Shown in pieces: positions 24,909 to 34,577 of a stretch of 64,000 nucleotides of DNA (position 1 is the stretch's first letter; the number at the start of each line of letters is the position of its first letter). The notes under the pieces are model-generated. The model had not been told where the DNA came from. It did no database searches and saw only the letters and a program-made list of their open reading frames with translations. Position numbers and translations under genes: made by a program. The DNA comes from an uncultured Ruminococcus sp. (GTDB taxonomy: Bacteria > Bacillota > Clostridia > Oscillospirales > CAG-272). Location of the stretch: the NCBI GenBank assembly GCA_902795355.1, contig CADBKZ010000018.1, positions 1-64,000 on the forward strand, written 5' to 3'.

Positions 24909-25206
24909 AGAACCACGGAAAGGCGCCGACGGCATGCGTTGCGGCGTTCCCGCCGCGAGAAAACGCGCATGGCCGTGCGCTTTCCCCGCCGCGGGTGCGG
25001 CCGACCGCTCGCGGTCGAATGTCGGGCGGGGGTGCGCGAATGCGATCCCGCGCGGCATGAACGGTCTTTCGGGTTGTGCGCGAACGCGATTCCCGAAAGA
25101 GCGCGACGCGGGCGCGGGAACCGGACGGTTCCCGAGACGCGCGAGGGGGCGACCGCTCCGAATATCCGCCGCCCGAAGCGGCATTCCCGAAAGGAGACCC
25201 GTTCTG
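24909..25206 (+). other. Long GC-rich 5' leader of unknown function
   Basis: About 290 nt separate the promoter from the start codon. The stretch is much richer in GC than other leaders and holds several short hairpins (GCGGCGTTCCCGCCGC, GACCGCTCGCGGTC, GAACCGGACGGTTC). Short frames cross it but none has an SD. It matches no riboswitch that I recognise. Confidence 0.5.
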
Positions 25207-26838
25207 ATGCAAAAGCACAATCCACCCATCCGTTCCATCCGCGAAATGATGAACATCGCGGTGGCCGACAAGCCCGAACATATTTCCTATATGTTCAAAA
25301 AAGACGAGGAAATTGTCAGCGTTACCACGCGCGAATTTTACGACAGCGTGGAGAACCTCGGCGCAAAGCTCACCGAAATGGGCTTTGGAAAATCCCACAT
25401 CGCCTGCGTTGGCGAAAACAGCTACCCTTGGATTCAGACATTTCTGACCGTTCTGATGACCGAAGGCGTGTTCGTTCCGCTCGATAAGGAGCTCCCCGCC
25501 GACCAATTGATCTTTCTGCTCAACGACAGCGACAGCGAAATGGTGTTCTGTTCCGAAAAATACGAAAAAATGTTTGCCGAACACCGCGCCGAACTGCCGA
25601 ATATTCAAAAATTCGTCTGCTTCGACCGCGCCGAGGACGACGGCGACTTCCTTTCCTTTGAAAAACTGATCGAGGCGGGGTCCCATTTGGACCGCGCCGC
25701 CTACGACGCGCTGTTGAGCGACGAAAACGAGCTGAAATACTTGGTTTACACCTCGGGCACCACCGGCGTTGCCAAAGGCGTTATGCTCTCGGAACACAAC
25801 ATTGTGAACGGCATTTTCTACGGTCTGACCGTTTCGCATATCTACGAGCGCGGCCTTTCGGTCCTGCCCTATAACCACACCTACGAGGCGGTTTGCGAAC
25901 TGCTCGTCTCCATTCAGGCGCAGGCGACCGTCTGCATCAACGATTCGCTGCGGCATGTGCTGAAAAACATTCAACTGTATCAGCCCGCCCACATCTATCT
26001 CGTCCCCGCGTTTTCCGACCTGTTCTACGATAAAATCCATGCGTCCATCCGCAAGCAGGGCAAGGAAAAGAAATTCAATTTTGCCGTCAAGCTCTCGGGC
26101 GCGCTCCGCAAGGTGGGCATTGACCTGCGCCGCCTGCTCTTCAAGGACATTCACAAGCAATTCGGCGGCAAACTGCGCCGCATCATTTGCGGCGGCGCGC
26201 CGATCCGCCCCGAGGTTGGCAAGTTCTTCGATGAAATCGGCATTATCCTGACGGGCGGCTACGGCATTACCGAGTGTTCCCCGCTCGTTTCGGTCAACGA
26301 CGACGACAAATCCAACAACTTCTCCTCGGCCGGCCACCGCTTGGCCTGCCTCGAATGGCGCATCGACAACCCCACCGAAGAGGGCGTCGGCGAGATCTGC
26401 GTCAAGGGCGACGTGGTGATGCTCGGCTACTACAAACGCCCCGACCTGACCGCCGAGGCGATCAAGGACGGCTGGTTCTACACCGGCGACTACGGCTACA
26501 TTAACAAAAACGACGAAATCGTAATCACGGGCCGCAAAAAGAACATCATCATCATGAGCAACGGCAAAAACATTTACCCCGAGGAATTGGAGCTGAAAAT
26601 TGCGGAGCTTCCCTATGTTACCGAGGTTGTGGTTTCGGGCATCCGGAACGAACACGGCGAGGACACGGGACTTGCCGCCGAAATCTACATGGCGGACGAA
26701 ACGATCCCGCACGACGACGTTCCCGCGGACATTGACCGCGTGCTTGCCGATCTGCCGTCCTACAAGCGCATTTCCCGAATCACCTACCGCACCGAGCCGT
26801 TCGCGAAAACCACCACAAACAAAATCAAGCGCGGCTGA
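25207..26838 (+). CDS. AMP-forming acyl-CoA synthetase (long-chain fatty acid type)
   Basis: A 544-residue ANL-family adenylating enzyme. The AMP-binding P-loop YTSGTTGVAKG is at 181-191; GGYGITECSPL (A5), GWFYTGDYGYI (A7) and ITGRKKNIIIMSNGKNIYPEELE (A8, up to the hinge) follow, and the catalytic Lys is in TTTNKIKRG at the very end. It likely activates fatty acids with ATP and CoA. ATG 25207 is chosen for AAGGAG at 25191-25196. It is monocistronic with a strong terminator. Confidence 0.92.
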   Translation: MQKHNPPIRSIREMMNIAVADKPEHISYMFKKDEEIVSVTTREFYDSVENLGAKLTEMGFGKSHIACVGENSYPWIQTFLTVLMTEGVFVPLDKELPADQLIFLLNDSDSEMVFCSEKYEKMFAEHRAELPNIQKFVCFDRAEDDGDFLSFEKLIEAGSHLDRAAYDALLSDENELKYLVYTSGTTGVAKGVMLSEHNIVNGIFYGLTVSHIYERGLSVLPYNHTYEAVCELLVSIQAQATVCINDSLRHVLKNIQLYQPAHIYLVPAFSDLFYDKIHASIRKQGKEKKFNFAVKLSGALRKVGIDLRRLLFKDIHKQFGGKLRRIICGGAPIRPEVGKFFDEIGIILTGGYGITECSPLVSVNDDDKSNNFSSAGHRLACLEWRIDNPTEEGVGEICVKGDVVMLGYYKRPDLTAEAIKDGWFYTGDYGYINKNDEIVITGRKKNIIIMSNGKNIYPEELELKIAELPYVTEVVVSGIRNEHGEDTGLAAEIYMADETIPHDDVPADIDRVLADLPSYKRISRITYRTEPFAKTTTNKIKRG

Positions 26839-26868
26839 TTGCGCCGCGGCGAAACAAACCGAAAAGAG

Positions 26869-26912
26869 CCAAGGGCGGATCCCGAAAAGGATCCGCCCTT
26901 GGGGGTTTTATC
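26869..26912 (+). terminator. Intrinsic terminator
   Basis: CCAAGGGCGGATCC (26869-26882) pairs with 26889-26902 over CGAAAA, followed by GGGTTTT. Confidence 0.88.
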
Positions 26913-26924
26913 CTTTGCCTTGTG

Positions 26925-27780
26925 GGGGTCGCCTTCCTATTGGCGGCGCAGCCTTCCCCTTGGGGAATGGTGTCAAAGTCGCAAGCATCTTATGGATGAG
27001 TCTTGCCGATTGCCTGTTACTTTGCCTCGCCCTTTGGAAAATCGACAAGCTGATTGCGAGGTTAGGCTGCAAGCAGCCGGAGAGGGTTATATATTGCAGA
27101 AACCTTTAACAACCCTCTCCGTCAGGCTCACAAGTTCGCCTGCCACCTCTCCCCGCGGGCGAGGCGAAAGTAGTAGACAATCAGAAGCCTCTCTCGGTTG
27201 CTTGCAGCCTAACCTCGTAATCGTCTTGCCGATTTTCCCGTGGGGGAGCCTTGAAACAACTGCCACACGGAAAGCCTCATCCGCCTCGCAAGCTCGGCAC
27301 CTTCCCCCAAGGGGAAGGCTCAAAGCTACAACCGATAACTCCTCTGAATAATACATAGCTTTTATTTCCCTGTTTTTCTCATAGGTCAGGCGGCCAAAGG
27401 CCGCGTTGGTTCCCGCTGCCATCGAAAACAAACGAAACCGTAGGGAACAACCTGCGGTTGTTCCCTACGGAAATAATGGGAATAAAAGCTGTATACAGTT
27501 CTTGGTGGAGCAAGCACCATACTGCAAGTTAATTTCCCTGCTGTCCGCAAACGCCGTGAGCCTTCCCCTGCGGGGAAGGTGCCGAGCAACGCGAGGCGGA
27601 TGAGGAGAGCAAGTTTAAGCAGATAAAGGTTATGGTTTGTAAATCATAGAGTAACAAGAACAAATAAATAGCAGAAATAGAGAAGAAAAACGAAATGTTT
27701 CTCTCCTCATCCATAAGTCGCTTGCGACTTTGATACCATTCCCCGCAGGGGGGTTGGCTCAAAGTAGCACCCCCCCAGAA
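26925..27780. repeat. Intergenic array: family A cassettes and B half-elements
   Basis: Includes GGCTGCAAGCAGCCGG, CAGGCTCACAAGTTCGCCTG, GATTTTCC blocks, a CCGAGCTTGCGAGGCGG-type stem in reverse (27282-27300) and a perfect B-end hairpin CCGTAGGGAACAACC/GGTTGTTCCCTACGG (27438-27470, 3-nt loop). No gene is supported in this 0.86-kb gap. Confidence 0.85.
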
Positions 27781-27784
27781 AACA

Positions 27785-27818
27785 GAAAAAACGGAGACTT
27801 TTGTCTCCGTTTTTTTCG
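27785..27818. terminator. Bidirectional terminator after the DUF1015 gene
   Basis: AAAAAACGGAGAC and GTCTCCGTTTTTTT face each other across a TTTT centre; A and T runs allow use on both strands. Confidence 0.85.
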
Positions 27819-27839
27819 GTCGGGCGGGGCGGCGGCCGA

Positions 27840-29114
27840 TTATTCCCCGATTTTCCGACATTCCAGATAAAAGCGTTTGTCGTGCGCGTGTCCCATGGAA
27901 AAGGTCTTGCGCGGGAGCGCGCCGTCGTAAATCACCGTGCGGAACAGGTCGGATTTTTGCATCCCCTCGAAGAGGAAGCCCACGTTCTCCGGCGCGGCGG
28001 CGACCAGCGCGCGAACCGCGTCCTCTCCGTGGATGTAATCGACCTTTGCCTCGGGATGTTCGGCAAGGTACGCGTCGAGAAACGCTTGCAGGGTCCCCAC
28101 CGCCAACTGCTTTTCGGGGTATGGAATGTTCACCGTCTCGGTCGCGCCGCCCGCCAGCACGTCAATTGTCTGCACGGCGGCGTTCCCTTTCAATTTTCCG
28201 CAATACGTGCGGAACGCGGCAAGCAGTCCGGCGGGGTCCGCTCCGAACACCACGCGGTAAATCGGCTCGAAATCGAGCGCGGGATCATGAACGTTGACCA
28301 CCTCGCAAAGCGCGTACCTCGCGGGGTGGGATTGCGCCGCCTCGCCGAGCGACGCCTTCAACTCCTCGTAATAAGCCTTTGCCGACGCCAGCGAATGGTT
28401 TCCGTCGCCAACGGCGAACAGAAGCGGCGCCGGATCCCCGCTCCCGTATTTTGCCGCCATGGCCTCGGGCGTTGCAAGCGCGCCGAGCGCGCGCATCACC
28501 TCTTCCTGCGCGGCCGTCGGAATCGCATACCCGCGCACATGTCCGCCGTTCTGCATCAGGTCAAAGTCGTAAACCGGTTTGCCACCGCCCGTTCCGAGCG
28601 TTCCCGCCAACGGTTCGATTACCGTTCGGTCGGGGTCGTCGATCAAAAGCATTACGTGCGGCAGTTCGAGCGCCGCTCCCCTGCGAACGGCAACGCGCGG
28701 CGGAATGCGCTCCAAAACGGTTCCCTCGGTGGCTCGCACGGGCGACGTTGACCCCTTTCGGTAGTCGTATTCTTCCAGATCGACCGCCCCGATCACGCCC
28801 CGCCGCACGCGCCCGTCGGCCTGCGTTCGTTCCAGATACACCATGGCGTTCGGGTGCGCCGTCAGCGTCTCTCGGATGGCCCTTTCCATCTCCGCGTGAA
28901 TCTTCGGGATCCTCTCCCCGCTCTCGCCCAGAAATATCTCCGGCAGCATCAGGCGCAGGGTGGACGGCGCGTCTCCGACGATCTCCTCGGTTTTCTTCCA
29001 ATAGCTCGGATCGCTTGTGTATTGGTCGCAAGCTACGACCGACCATCTGGTTCCGTCCGTCTTGGAAAAATCGGGCATTAAAATTTCCGTCGGGCAAAAA
29101 ATTCTCGGGTTCAT
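27840..29114 (-). CDS. DUF1015 family protein
   Basis: A 424-residue DUF1015 protein. Recognisable are the N-terminal VVACDQYTSDPSYW, YLERTQADGRVRRGVIGAVDLEEYDY, and the AVGDGNHSLASAKAYYE motif typical of the family. DUF1015 genes are often next to serA/serC in Clostridia and the GDGNHS motif recalls ParB-like serine kinases, so a link to serine metabolism is possible; that is inference. ATG 29114 has AAGGAAAA upstream; longer frames run through repeat D and are rejected. Confidence 0.88.
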   Translation of the reverse strand: MNPRIFCPTEILMPDFSKTDGTRWSVVACDQYTSDPSYWKKTEEIVGDAPSTLRLMLPEIFLGESGERIPKIHAEMERAIRETLTAHPNAMVYLERTQADGRVRRGVIGAVDLEEYDYRKGSTSPVRATEGTVLERIPPRVAVRRGAALELPHVMLLIDDPDRTVIEPLAGTLGTGGGKPVYDFDLMQNGGHVRGYAIPTAAQEEVMRALGALATPEAMAAKYGSGDPAPLLFAVGDGNHSLASAKAYYEELKASLGEAAQSHPARYALCEVVNVHDPALDFEPIYRVVFGADPAGLLAAFRTYCGKLKGNAAVQTIDVLAGGATETVNIPYPEKQLAVGTLQAFLDAYLAEHPEAKVDYIHGEDAVRALVAAAPENVGFLFEGMQKSDLFRTVIYDGALPRKTFSMGHAHDKRFYLECRKIGE

Positions 29115-29144
29115 CAATCGGTTTTCCTTTCCGTTCAAGTTTTT

Positions 29145-29290
29145 AAGGTCGTCCTTTTCTTGAAAGTAAAACAGCATTTCCTGCGGAAATGCGCAAAAGA
29201 GCTTTCGCGCCCCTACTTTTCTTGAAAGAAAAGTAGGCAAAAGAACTTTCGCGCAGATATGGTTTCGCGCATAGGGGATGTTTGCGGTAA
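29145..29290. repeat. Family D upstream element (double)
   Basis: AAGGTC-GTCCTTTTCTTGAAAG, a GCATTTCCTGCGGAAATGC stem, CAAAAGAGCTTTCGCGC, then a second hairpin CTACTTTTCTTGAAAGAAAAGTAG with CAAAAGAACTTTCGCGCA and GGGGATGTTTGCGGTAA. It lies 31 bp upstream of the DUF1015 start. Confidence 0.75.
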
Positions 29291-29299
29291 CTTTTAACA

Positions 29300-30012
29300 A
29301 GAACTCCTACCGTCAGGCTCACAGGTTCGCCTGCCACCTCCCCCAAAGGTGGAGGTCAAAGTAACTTCCCGTTGGAAAAAGTTTATTGTAAGAAACTGTT
29401 AAAAGAAATCTGTTAAAATTATATTGTTAAAAATCCGATTTTGCTTTCCGCTTGTCAACTACTCTTACCTCCACCCACGGGGGAGGTGGCAGGCGACGCA
29501 GGAGCCTGACGGAAGGAGTTTCCTGCGAAAAGACCCCAAGCCTCACTTTCGGCGGGAGCAAGCACCATACAACCGCAGGTTGTTCCCTACGGAAATAATG
29601 GGCAATGTTACTTGAAGCCTTCCCCTTGGGGGAAGGTGCCGAGCTTACGAGGCGGATGAGGCCTTTATTGTCTTCCGTTGGAAGCCTCATCCGTCTTGCC
29701 GCTTTGCGGCAATCCACCTTGTAATCGGCTTGCCGATTTTCCCAAGGGGAAGGCTCAAAATTACAACACCGTAGGGCGGGGGCTTGCTCCCGCCGTAAAA
29801 CAAACGGGAAAGGGAAATAACAAATATGCGGATATTCACTACCGTATTATTTGCAAAAATTCATCGCTTCCGGCGGGAGAAAGCCCCCGCCCTACGGTGA
29901 TAAGAATAATAAAGGCTATGTAATGTTCTTCGGGGAGCAAGCCCCCTACAACCGCAGGTTATTTCCCCTCTGTCCGCAAACATCATGAGCCAACCCCCTG
30001 CGGGGAAGGCTC
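29300..30012. repeat. Intergenic array: families C, A and B
   Basis: Two CCTCC...GGAGG cassettes with a CAGGCGACGCAGGAGCCTG-like inner stem (29306-29366, 29468-29521), half-B (29548-29600), a family A cassette with CCGAGCTTACGAGGCGG (29618-29660), and a full family B element at 29769-29897 with 27-bp inverted ends. No gene is seen. Confidence 0.85.
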
Positions 30013-30112
30013 AAAATTACAACCGATAGATGGCAGGCATAGGGGAAGAAAATCAAAAATTGGTTCTTTCGGGCGGACAGTTACTTTCCCCGATTTTCGC
30101 ATCCTTCCCTCT

Positions 30113-30181
30113 TCTCAATCTGCAATCTGCAATTTGCAATCTGCAAAAGCAAACCCCTGCCGTTGTTCCGCGGCAGGGGTC
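30113..30181 (-). terminator. Terminator hairpin next to a short tandem CAATCTG repeat
   Basis: ACCCCTGCCG (30153-30162) pairs with CGGCAGGGGT (30171-30180), 11 bp after the stop of the 30192 gene. Beside it are four imperfect CAATCTG/CAATTTG units (30116-30145). Confidence 0.65.
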
Positions 30182-30191
30182 GTTCGTCGGC

Positions 30192-30938
30192 TCAACCGAG
30201 CCACTGATAAAATTGCTGACGGTTGCGCGCTTTCTCTTTTTCGTGTTTTTTCTTCTTCCGCTTTTTCGCCACCTTGGCAACCACAATGCAGGCCACGGCG
30301 ACCGGAACAATAATCTTCGCCGCTTTCTTTGCGGCTTCCATCTTCTTTTTCAGCTCTTCGCGCTTTTCGGGCGGAAACGCCTTTCCAACGGTCTTTTCCA
30401 CCGTTGCCTTGACTTTCGAGGTTTTCTCGTCACGTTTCGCTCTTTTTTCGGCCTTTTTCGCTTCCTTTGCGGGGTTGGACGGCACGCGGACTTCAAACGA
30501 CGCGATCACCTTATCTTTTGCGGGTTCGGGCGCAGGCTCCGAAACGGCAACCGCTTCCTCGGCGGGCGCGGCAAGCGCGGCGGGTTCTTCGGCGGGGGCA
30601 ATGGGTTCCAGAGGCTCTTCGCGGTAAACGCCGTCGTCCTCGTCCTCGTCGTCCAATCCGTCGGTCAGCTCCTCGTCCCGCGAAAGGTGCGCGTAGTGTG
30701 CGGCGCGGACGCGAACGACGATTGCGATTGCGATCAGAACCACGGCAACGCCCGCGATCAGCCACAAATCGCGCGGCAGGGTTTTGACCCCCGCAATTTC
30801 AAGCCCCTCGAATTTCTCCTCGTTGACGAGGATATGGACGATGTACCAAACGGCCGCGGCGATGGCGCACGCGATCACGCCGCCGTAGCCGATCCATCTC
30901 GACGCCGCGCGGCGTCGGGACGCTTTCTGTTGATTCAT
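30192..30938 (-). CDS. Hypothetical membrane protein with Ala/Glu/Lys-rich middle
   Basis: 248 residues: two N-terminal membrane helices (about 16-37 and 58-77), an acidic stretch (LTDGLDDEDEDDGVYREE), an Ala/Pro/Glu-rich linker, a Lys-rich helical region and a third hydrophobic helix (IIVPVAVACIVVAKVA) before a very basic tail. The composition looks like a low-complexity membrane organiser. I do not recognise a family. It has its own consensus promoter (30974-31002). Confidence 0.75.
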   Translation of the reverse strand: MNQQKASRRRAASRWIGYGGVIACAIAAAVWYIVHILVNEEKFEGLEIAGVKTLPRDLWLIAGVAVVLIAIAIVVRVRAAHYAHLSRDEELTDGLDDEDEDDGVYREEPLEPIAPAEEPAALAAPAEEAVAVSEPAPEPAKDKVIASFEVRVPSNPAKEAKKAEKRAKRDEKTSKVKATVEKTVGKAFPPEKREELKKKMEAAKKAAKIIVPVAVACIVVAKVAKKRKKKKHEKEKARNRQQFYQWLG

Positions 30939-30973
30939 ACACAGTTCCCCCTTGGCGATACTACACTAATAAT

Positions 30974-31002
30974 ATCATACCACGAAACGGCCGTGCTGTC
31001 AA
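30974..31002 (-). promoter_or_regulatory. Sigma-A promoter of the hypothetical membrane protein gene
   Basis: Minus-strand TTGACA (31002-30997), 17-bp spacer, TATGAT (30979-30974). Confidence 0.7.
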
Positions 31003-31086
31003 CAGGAAACCCGAATTTTTTTGCGGTTTTTTTCGCCCGTTGGCCTCTTTTCCCGCGTTTTGCCGGAAGAAAAACGCCCGAATCGG

Positions 31087-31115
31087 TTGACATTGCGTTT
31101 TTCGTGTGGTAAAAT
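31087..31115 (+). promoter_or_regulatory. Sigma-A promoter of the MIF-like gene
   Basis: TTGACA (31087-31092), 17-bp spacer, TAAAAT (31110-31115), 43 bp before the start codon. Confidence 0.75.
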
Positions 31116-31158
31116 AGAACGTAAGGGCAAAAAACCACATGGAAAGGAGACAAAACCC

Positions 31159-31503
31159 ATGCCGTTCATCAACACCAAAGTCAGCGTTCCGCTTTCCCGC
31201 GAGAAAGAGGAGCAACTCAAAACCCGCCTTGGCGAGGCCATTTCAATTTTCCCCGGGAAAACCGAACGTTGGCTGATGCTCGATTTTTCCGACGACCGCC
31301 GCCTGTGGTTTGCGGGGAGCAACGACCGCCCCGCCGCCATGGTGGAAGTGGAGCTGCTCGGCTCCGCCGACCGCGAGACCTGCGCCCGCATGACCGCCCG
31401 CGTTTGCGAAATTTTCTCGGACGTTCTCGGCATTCCCGCCGACCGCGTGTACGTCAATTACACGTTCAGCACCGAATGGGGCTGGAACAACGCGAATTTC
31501 TGA
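31159..31503 (+). CDS. MIF/tautomerase superfamily protein
   Basis: A 114-residue protein starting MPFINTKVSVPLS; after Met removal Pro1 would be the catalytic base of the tautomerase superfamily. The double beta-alpha-beta pattern, MLDFSDDRRLWFAG and the late VYVNYTFSTEWGWNNANF are like bacterial macrophage migration inhibitory factor homologues (phenylpyruvate tautomerase activity in the family). AAGGAGA at 31144-31150 sets the start. Monocistronic. Physiological substrate is unknown. Confidence 0.9.
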   Translation: MPFINTKVSVPLSREKEEQLKTRLGEAISIFPGKTERWLMLDFSDDRRLWFAGSNDRPAAMVEVELLGSADRETCARMTARVCEIFSDVLGIPADRVYVNYTFSTEWGWNNANF

Positions 31504-31599
31504 ACCTGTTCCGCGTGTCTCGGAAGCTATGTTTGGTTTTTTGCTTTTTTCGATTGCCCGCGATTGCAATTTTGCCGCGGGTGACGGAAAGGTCTCTGA

Positions 31600-32160
31600 C
31601 GGGCTGTGGAACTTGAAGCCTCACTCGGCTACTTGTAGTCTGATCTTACTCCAACGGGAGAGGGCTTCAAGAAACAACCCGCTGTGGAAATAACTCTTTT
31701 TTGCTTTTCCCCGCTGTTCGCAAACACCATGAGCCTTCTCCCATCGGAGAAGGTGTCAGACAGAGAGGCGGGCAAGCCTCGATTGTCTGACGGATGAGGC
31801 TCCTGACGGAAAGCTACTTCAAGGCTCCCCCTTTGGGGGAGCTCTCGCGAAGCGAGTGAGAGGGTGGTTGAATGAATGTTTTTGCAATATAAACCCTCTC
31901 CGGCTGCTTGCAGCCTGACCTCGTTATCGGCTTGGCTTGCCGATTTTCCCGAGGGCGAGGCTTGGAGTAACTTTCCGTTAGAGACTCCTTCCGTCTTGTC
32001 GCTCCGCTCCAAGCCACCTCCCCCAAGGAGGAGGTAAGGTAACAGGCATGCAAAAAGGCGAAAGATGTTTGTTTTATCCAAATGGCAGTAACTTTAACCT
32101 CCACCTGCGGGGGAGGGGGACCGCGAGCGAAAGCGAACGGTGGAAGGAGTAAAAGCTCTT
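31600..32160. repeat. Intergenic hairpin-cassette array
   Basis: CCTTCTCCCATCGGAGAAGG with the CAGACAGAGAGGCGGG inner stem (31736-31800), CTCTCGCGAAGCGAGTGAGAG (31842-31862), CGGCTGCTTGCAGCC, TTGTCGCTCCGCTCCAA and a CCTCCACC/GGGGGAGG cassette with GCGAGCGAAAGCGAACGG (32098-32142). No gene is supported. Confidence 0.85.
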
Positions 32161-32186
32161 ACCGTCTTGCCGCTCCGCTCCAAAGC

Positions 32187-32227
32187 GAAAAACGCGCCCG
32201 ATCCGAAGATCGGGCGCGTGCTGTTTT
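32187..32227. terminator. Bidirectional terminator after rny
   Basis: CGCGCCCGATC (32194-32204) pairs with GATCGGGCGCG around CGAA, with AAAAA before and TTTTT after. Confidence 0.85.
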
Positions 32228-32264
32228 TCGGTCGTTTTTTCGGTTGATCCGGTTGGGAGCGGAC

Positions 32265-33818
32265 TTACTTTGCGTAGTCCACCGCGCGCGTTTCGCGGAT
32301 CAGGTTGATCTTGATCTGCCCGGGGTAGCGCATTTCCTCTTCGATCTTCTTTGCCATGTCGCGGGCGATCATCTTCATGTCCGCGTCCGAAACCTGCTCG
32401 GGCTTCACCATAACGCGCACTTCGCGCCCCGCCTGAATGGCGAACGCTTTCTCCACGCCTTCAAACCCGACGGCGATCTCTTCGAGCTTTTCAAGCCGCT
32501 TGATGTAGTTTTCCATATCCTCGCGGCGTGCGCCCGGGCGCGCGGCCGAAACCGCGTCCGCGGCCTGCACCAGAACGGCGATTACGGTCTGCGCTTCCAC
32601 GTCCCCGTGGTGCGCCTCGATCGCGTGTACAACCTCGCGGCTTTCCTTGTACTTTTTCGCGGCGTTTACGCCAAGTTCAACATGCGACCCTTCCACATCC
32701 TGCGGGAACGCCTTGCCAATGTCGTGGAGCAGACCCGCGCGGCGCGCGGTAACGCCGTCCACACCGAGCTCGTCCGCCATAATGCCGGCAAGCCACGCCA
32801 CCTCAATGGAGTGTTGCAGAACGTTCTGCCCGTAGCTGGTGCGGTAGCGCAGCCGGCCGAGCAGACGAACCAGATCGGGATGGATCCCGTGAACGTTGAC
32901 TTCAAACGTCGCGCGTTCGCCCGCCTGTTTGATTACGGCGTCCACCTCGCGTTTCGCTTTCTCCACCATTTCTTCAATGCGGGCGGGGTGAATGCGGCCG
33001 TCCGAAATCAGTTTTTCCAGCGCAAGTCTCGCCACCTCGCGGCGAACGGGATCAAACCCCGAAACGGTGATGGCCTCGGGCGTGTCGTCAATAATCAGCT
33101 CCACGCCGGTCAGGGTTTCGAGCTTCTGGATGTTGCGGCCCTCGCGGCCGATGATGCGCCCTTTCATCTCCTCGCTCGGCAGATTGACCACCGAGATTGT
33201 GGATTCGGCAACATGGTCGGCGGCGCACCGCTGAATGGCCAGCGAAAGAATGTTTTTCGCCTTGGCGTCGGCTTCCTCCTTGAACTGCTCTTCCAGCTCC
33301 ACGAGCTTTTGCGCCATTTCATGGCGGGTTTCGGACTCCACGCGGGCAAGCAGTTCCTCTTTCGCTTCTTCCACGGTGTAATTCGAAATCTGCTCCAACC
33401 GCGCAAGGTGTTGGTTCAACACCTCGTTGACCTGCTCTTTCACCGCGTCGGCTTCCTTGATCCGCGCGTCGAGCTGTTCGTTCTTGCGTTCCAGCGCCTC
33501 GGTCTTGCGATCGAGGGTTTCCTCCTTTTGGTTGAGACGGCGTTCCGTGCGGGAGACCTCGCCGCGCCGTTCTTTGAGTTCGCGCTCGGTATCGTTGCGG
33601 ATGCGGAGCGCTTCCTCTTTGGCTTCCAAAAGAAGGTCTTTCTTTTTTGCTTCGGCATCTTTGCGGGATTCTTCCAGAATGCGCTTTGCTTCGGCCTCGG
33701 CGGAAGCGACTTTCGCTTTGCCGGCCTTGCGGCGCGCCTTGATCCAGACGAACATGCCGACCACACCGACGATTGCGCCAATGGCGACGCCGATGAGGAT
33801 GGCTACGGGTGTAGACAT
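32265..33818 (-). CDS. rny: Ribonuclease Y
   Basis: A 517-residue RNase Y, the membrane-anchored endoribonuclease that starts bulk mRNA decay in Firmicutes. An N-terminal helix (about 5-27) anchors it; residues 30-200 are a long Glu/Lys/Arg coiled coil; a KH domain contains [15 protein letters not shown]; the HD domain has [11 protein letters not shown] with the metal-binding HD pair; the C-terminus ends with [20 protein letters not shown]. Length and order match B. subtilis Rny. AAAGGAGG precedes the ATG, with a consensus promoter at 33909-33937. Confidence 0.97.
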   Translation of the reverse strand: MSTPVAILIGVAIGAIVGVVGMFVWIKARRKAGKAKVASAEAEAKRILEESRKDAEAKKKDLLLEAKEEALRIRNDTERELKERRGEVSRTERRLNQKEETLDRKTEALERKNEQLDARIKEADAVKEQVNEVLNQHLARLEQISNYTVEEAKEELLARVESETRHEMAQKLVELEEQFKEEADAKAKNILSLAIQRCAADHVAESTISVVNLPSEEMKGRIIGREGRNIQKLETLTGVELIIDDTPEAITVSGFDPVRREVARLALEKLISDGRIHPARIEEMVEKAKREVDAVIKQAGERATFEVNVHGIHPDLVRLLGRLRYRTSYGQNVLQHSIEVAWLAGIMADELGVDGVTARRAGLLHDIGKAFPQDVEGSHVELGVNAAKKYKESREVVHAIEAHHGDVEAQTVIAVLVQAADAVSAARPGARREDMENYIKRLEKLEEIAVGFEGVEKAFAIQAGREVRVMVKPEQVSDADMKMIARDMAKKIEEEMRYPGQIKINLIRETRAVDYAK

Positions 33819-33862
33819 CGTTTTTCAAACCTCCTTTGATAAAATTTAGATGATAAAAACAG

Positions 33863-33885
33863 CCTACGCGCGCCCGAGAGCGCGC
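33863..33885 (-). promoter_or_regulatory. Leader hairpin of rny
   Basis: CGCGCG...CGCGCG arms around a GAGAGC/CTC centre lie between the promoter and the SD of rny, about 45-65 nt before the start codon. It may tune the mRNA; this is inference. Confidence 0.4.
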
Positions 33886-33908
33886 GGAGAGCATATCATG
33901 CTTATTTT

Positions 33909-33937
33909 ATTATACAACATTTTTGATTCTTTGTCAA
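33909..33937 (-). promoter_or_regulatory. Sigma-A promoter of rny
   Basis: Minus-strand TTGACA (33937-33932), 17-bp spacer, TATAAT (33914-33909). Confidence 0.8.
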
Positions 33938-34024
33938 CCCTTTCGCGGGTTTTCACAAAAAATTCAAAATCCGCGCCGAAAAAATCTTCTCCAATCGTTC
34001 CGGTTTTCCGGCGTCTTTGCCCCC

Positions 34025-34545
34025 TCCGCGGGCGGCGCGGGCGAGGCGAGGTAACCAGCAAACGGAAGCCTCATCCGGCCGCTCCGCGGCCACCTTCTCC
34101 GATGGGAGAAGGCTCCAAGTAACTTTCCGTTGGGAATGTTCGCAAACATCATGAGCCTTCTCCCGTTGGAGAAGGTGGCAGACAGAGAGGCGGTCAAGCC
34201 TCGATTGTCTGACGGATGAGGCTTTCCAATGGGCAGTTTCTTCAAGGCTCCCCCTCGGGGAAGAGCTTATGCTGCAAGTAGCAGGAGAGGGCGGTTGAAT
34301 ACTTTCGCTTATATAACCCTCTCCGTCTTGTCGCTTCGCTCCAATCCACCTCTCCCAGAGGGCGAGGCGAGGTAACCAGCAAACGGAAGCCTCATCCGGC
34401 CGCTCCGCGGCCACCTTCTCCGATGGGAGAAGGCTCCAAGTAACTTTCCGTTGGGAATTCCGCTTTCTCCCCACTATCCGCGAACATCATGAGCCTTCTC
34501 CAAGGGGAAGGCTTTGAATAACTACCCGCAGGAGCCGGACGGAAG
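34025..34545. repeat. Intergenic family A array with an internal direct repeat
   Basis: The block GGCGAGGCGAGGTAACCAGC plus a GGCCGC inner stem and CCTTCTCCGATGGGAGAAGG occurs twice (34041-34125 and 34361-34456) almost identically, separated by a CAGACAGAGAGGCGG cassette and a GCTGCAAGTAGCAGG cassette. No gene is seen. Confidence 0.85.
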
Positions 34546-34577
34546 GCGTTCTTGCCGAAAGTCTTCCGCAAATAATC

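Noticed and set aside
24730-26712. 660-residue minus-strand frame opposite the acyl-CoA synthetase
   Set aside because: No SD or family; the plus-strand gene has promoter, SD, ANL motifs and terminator.
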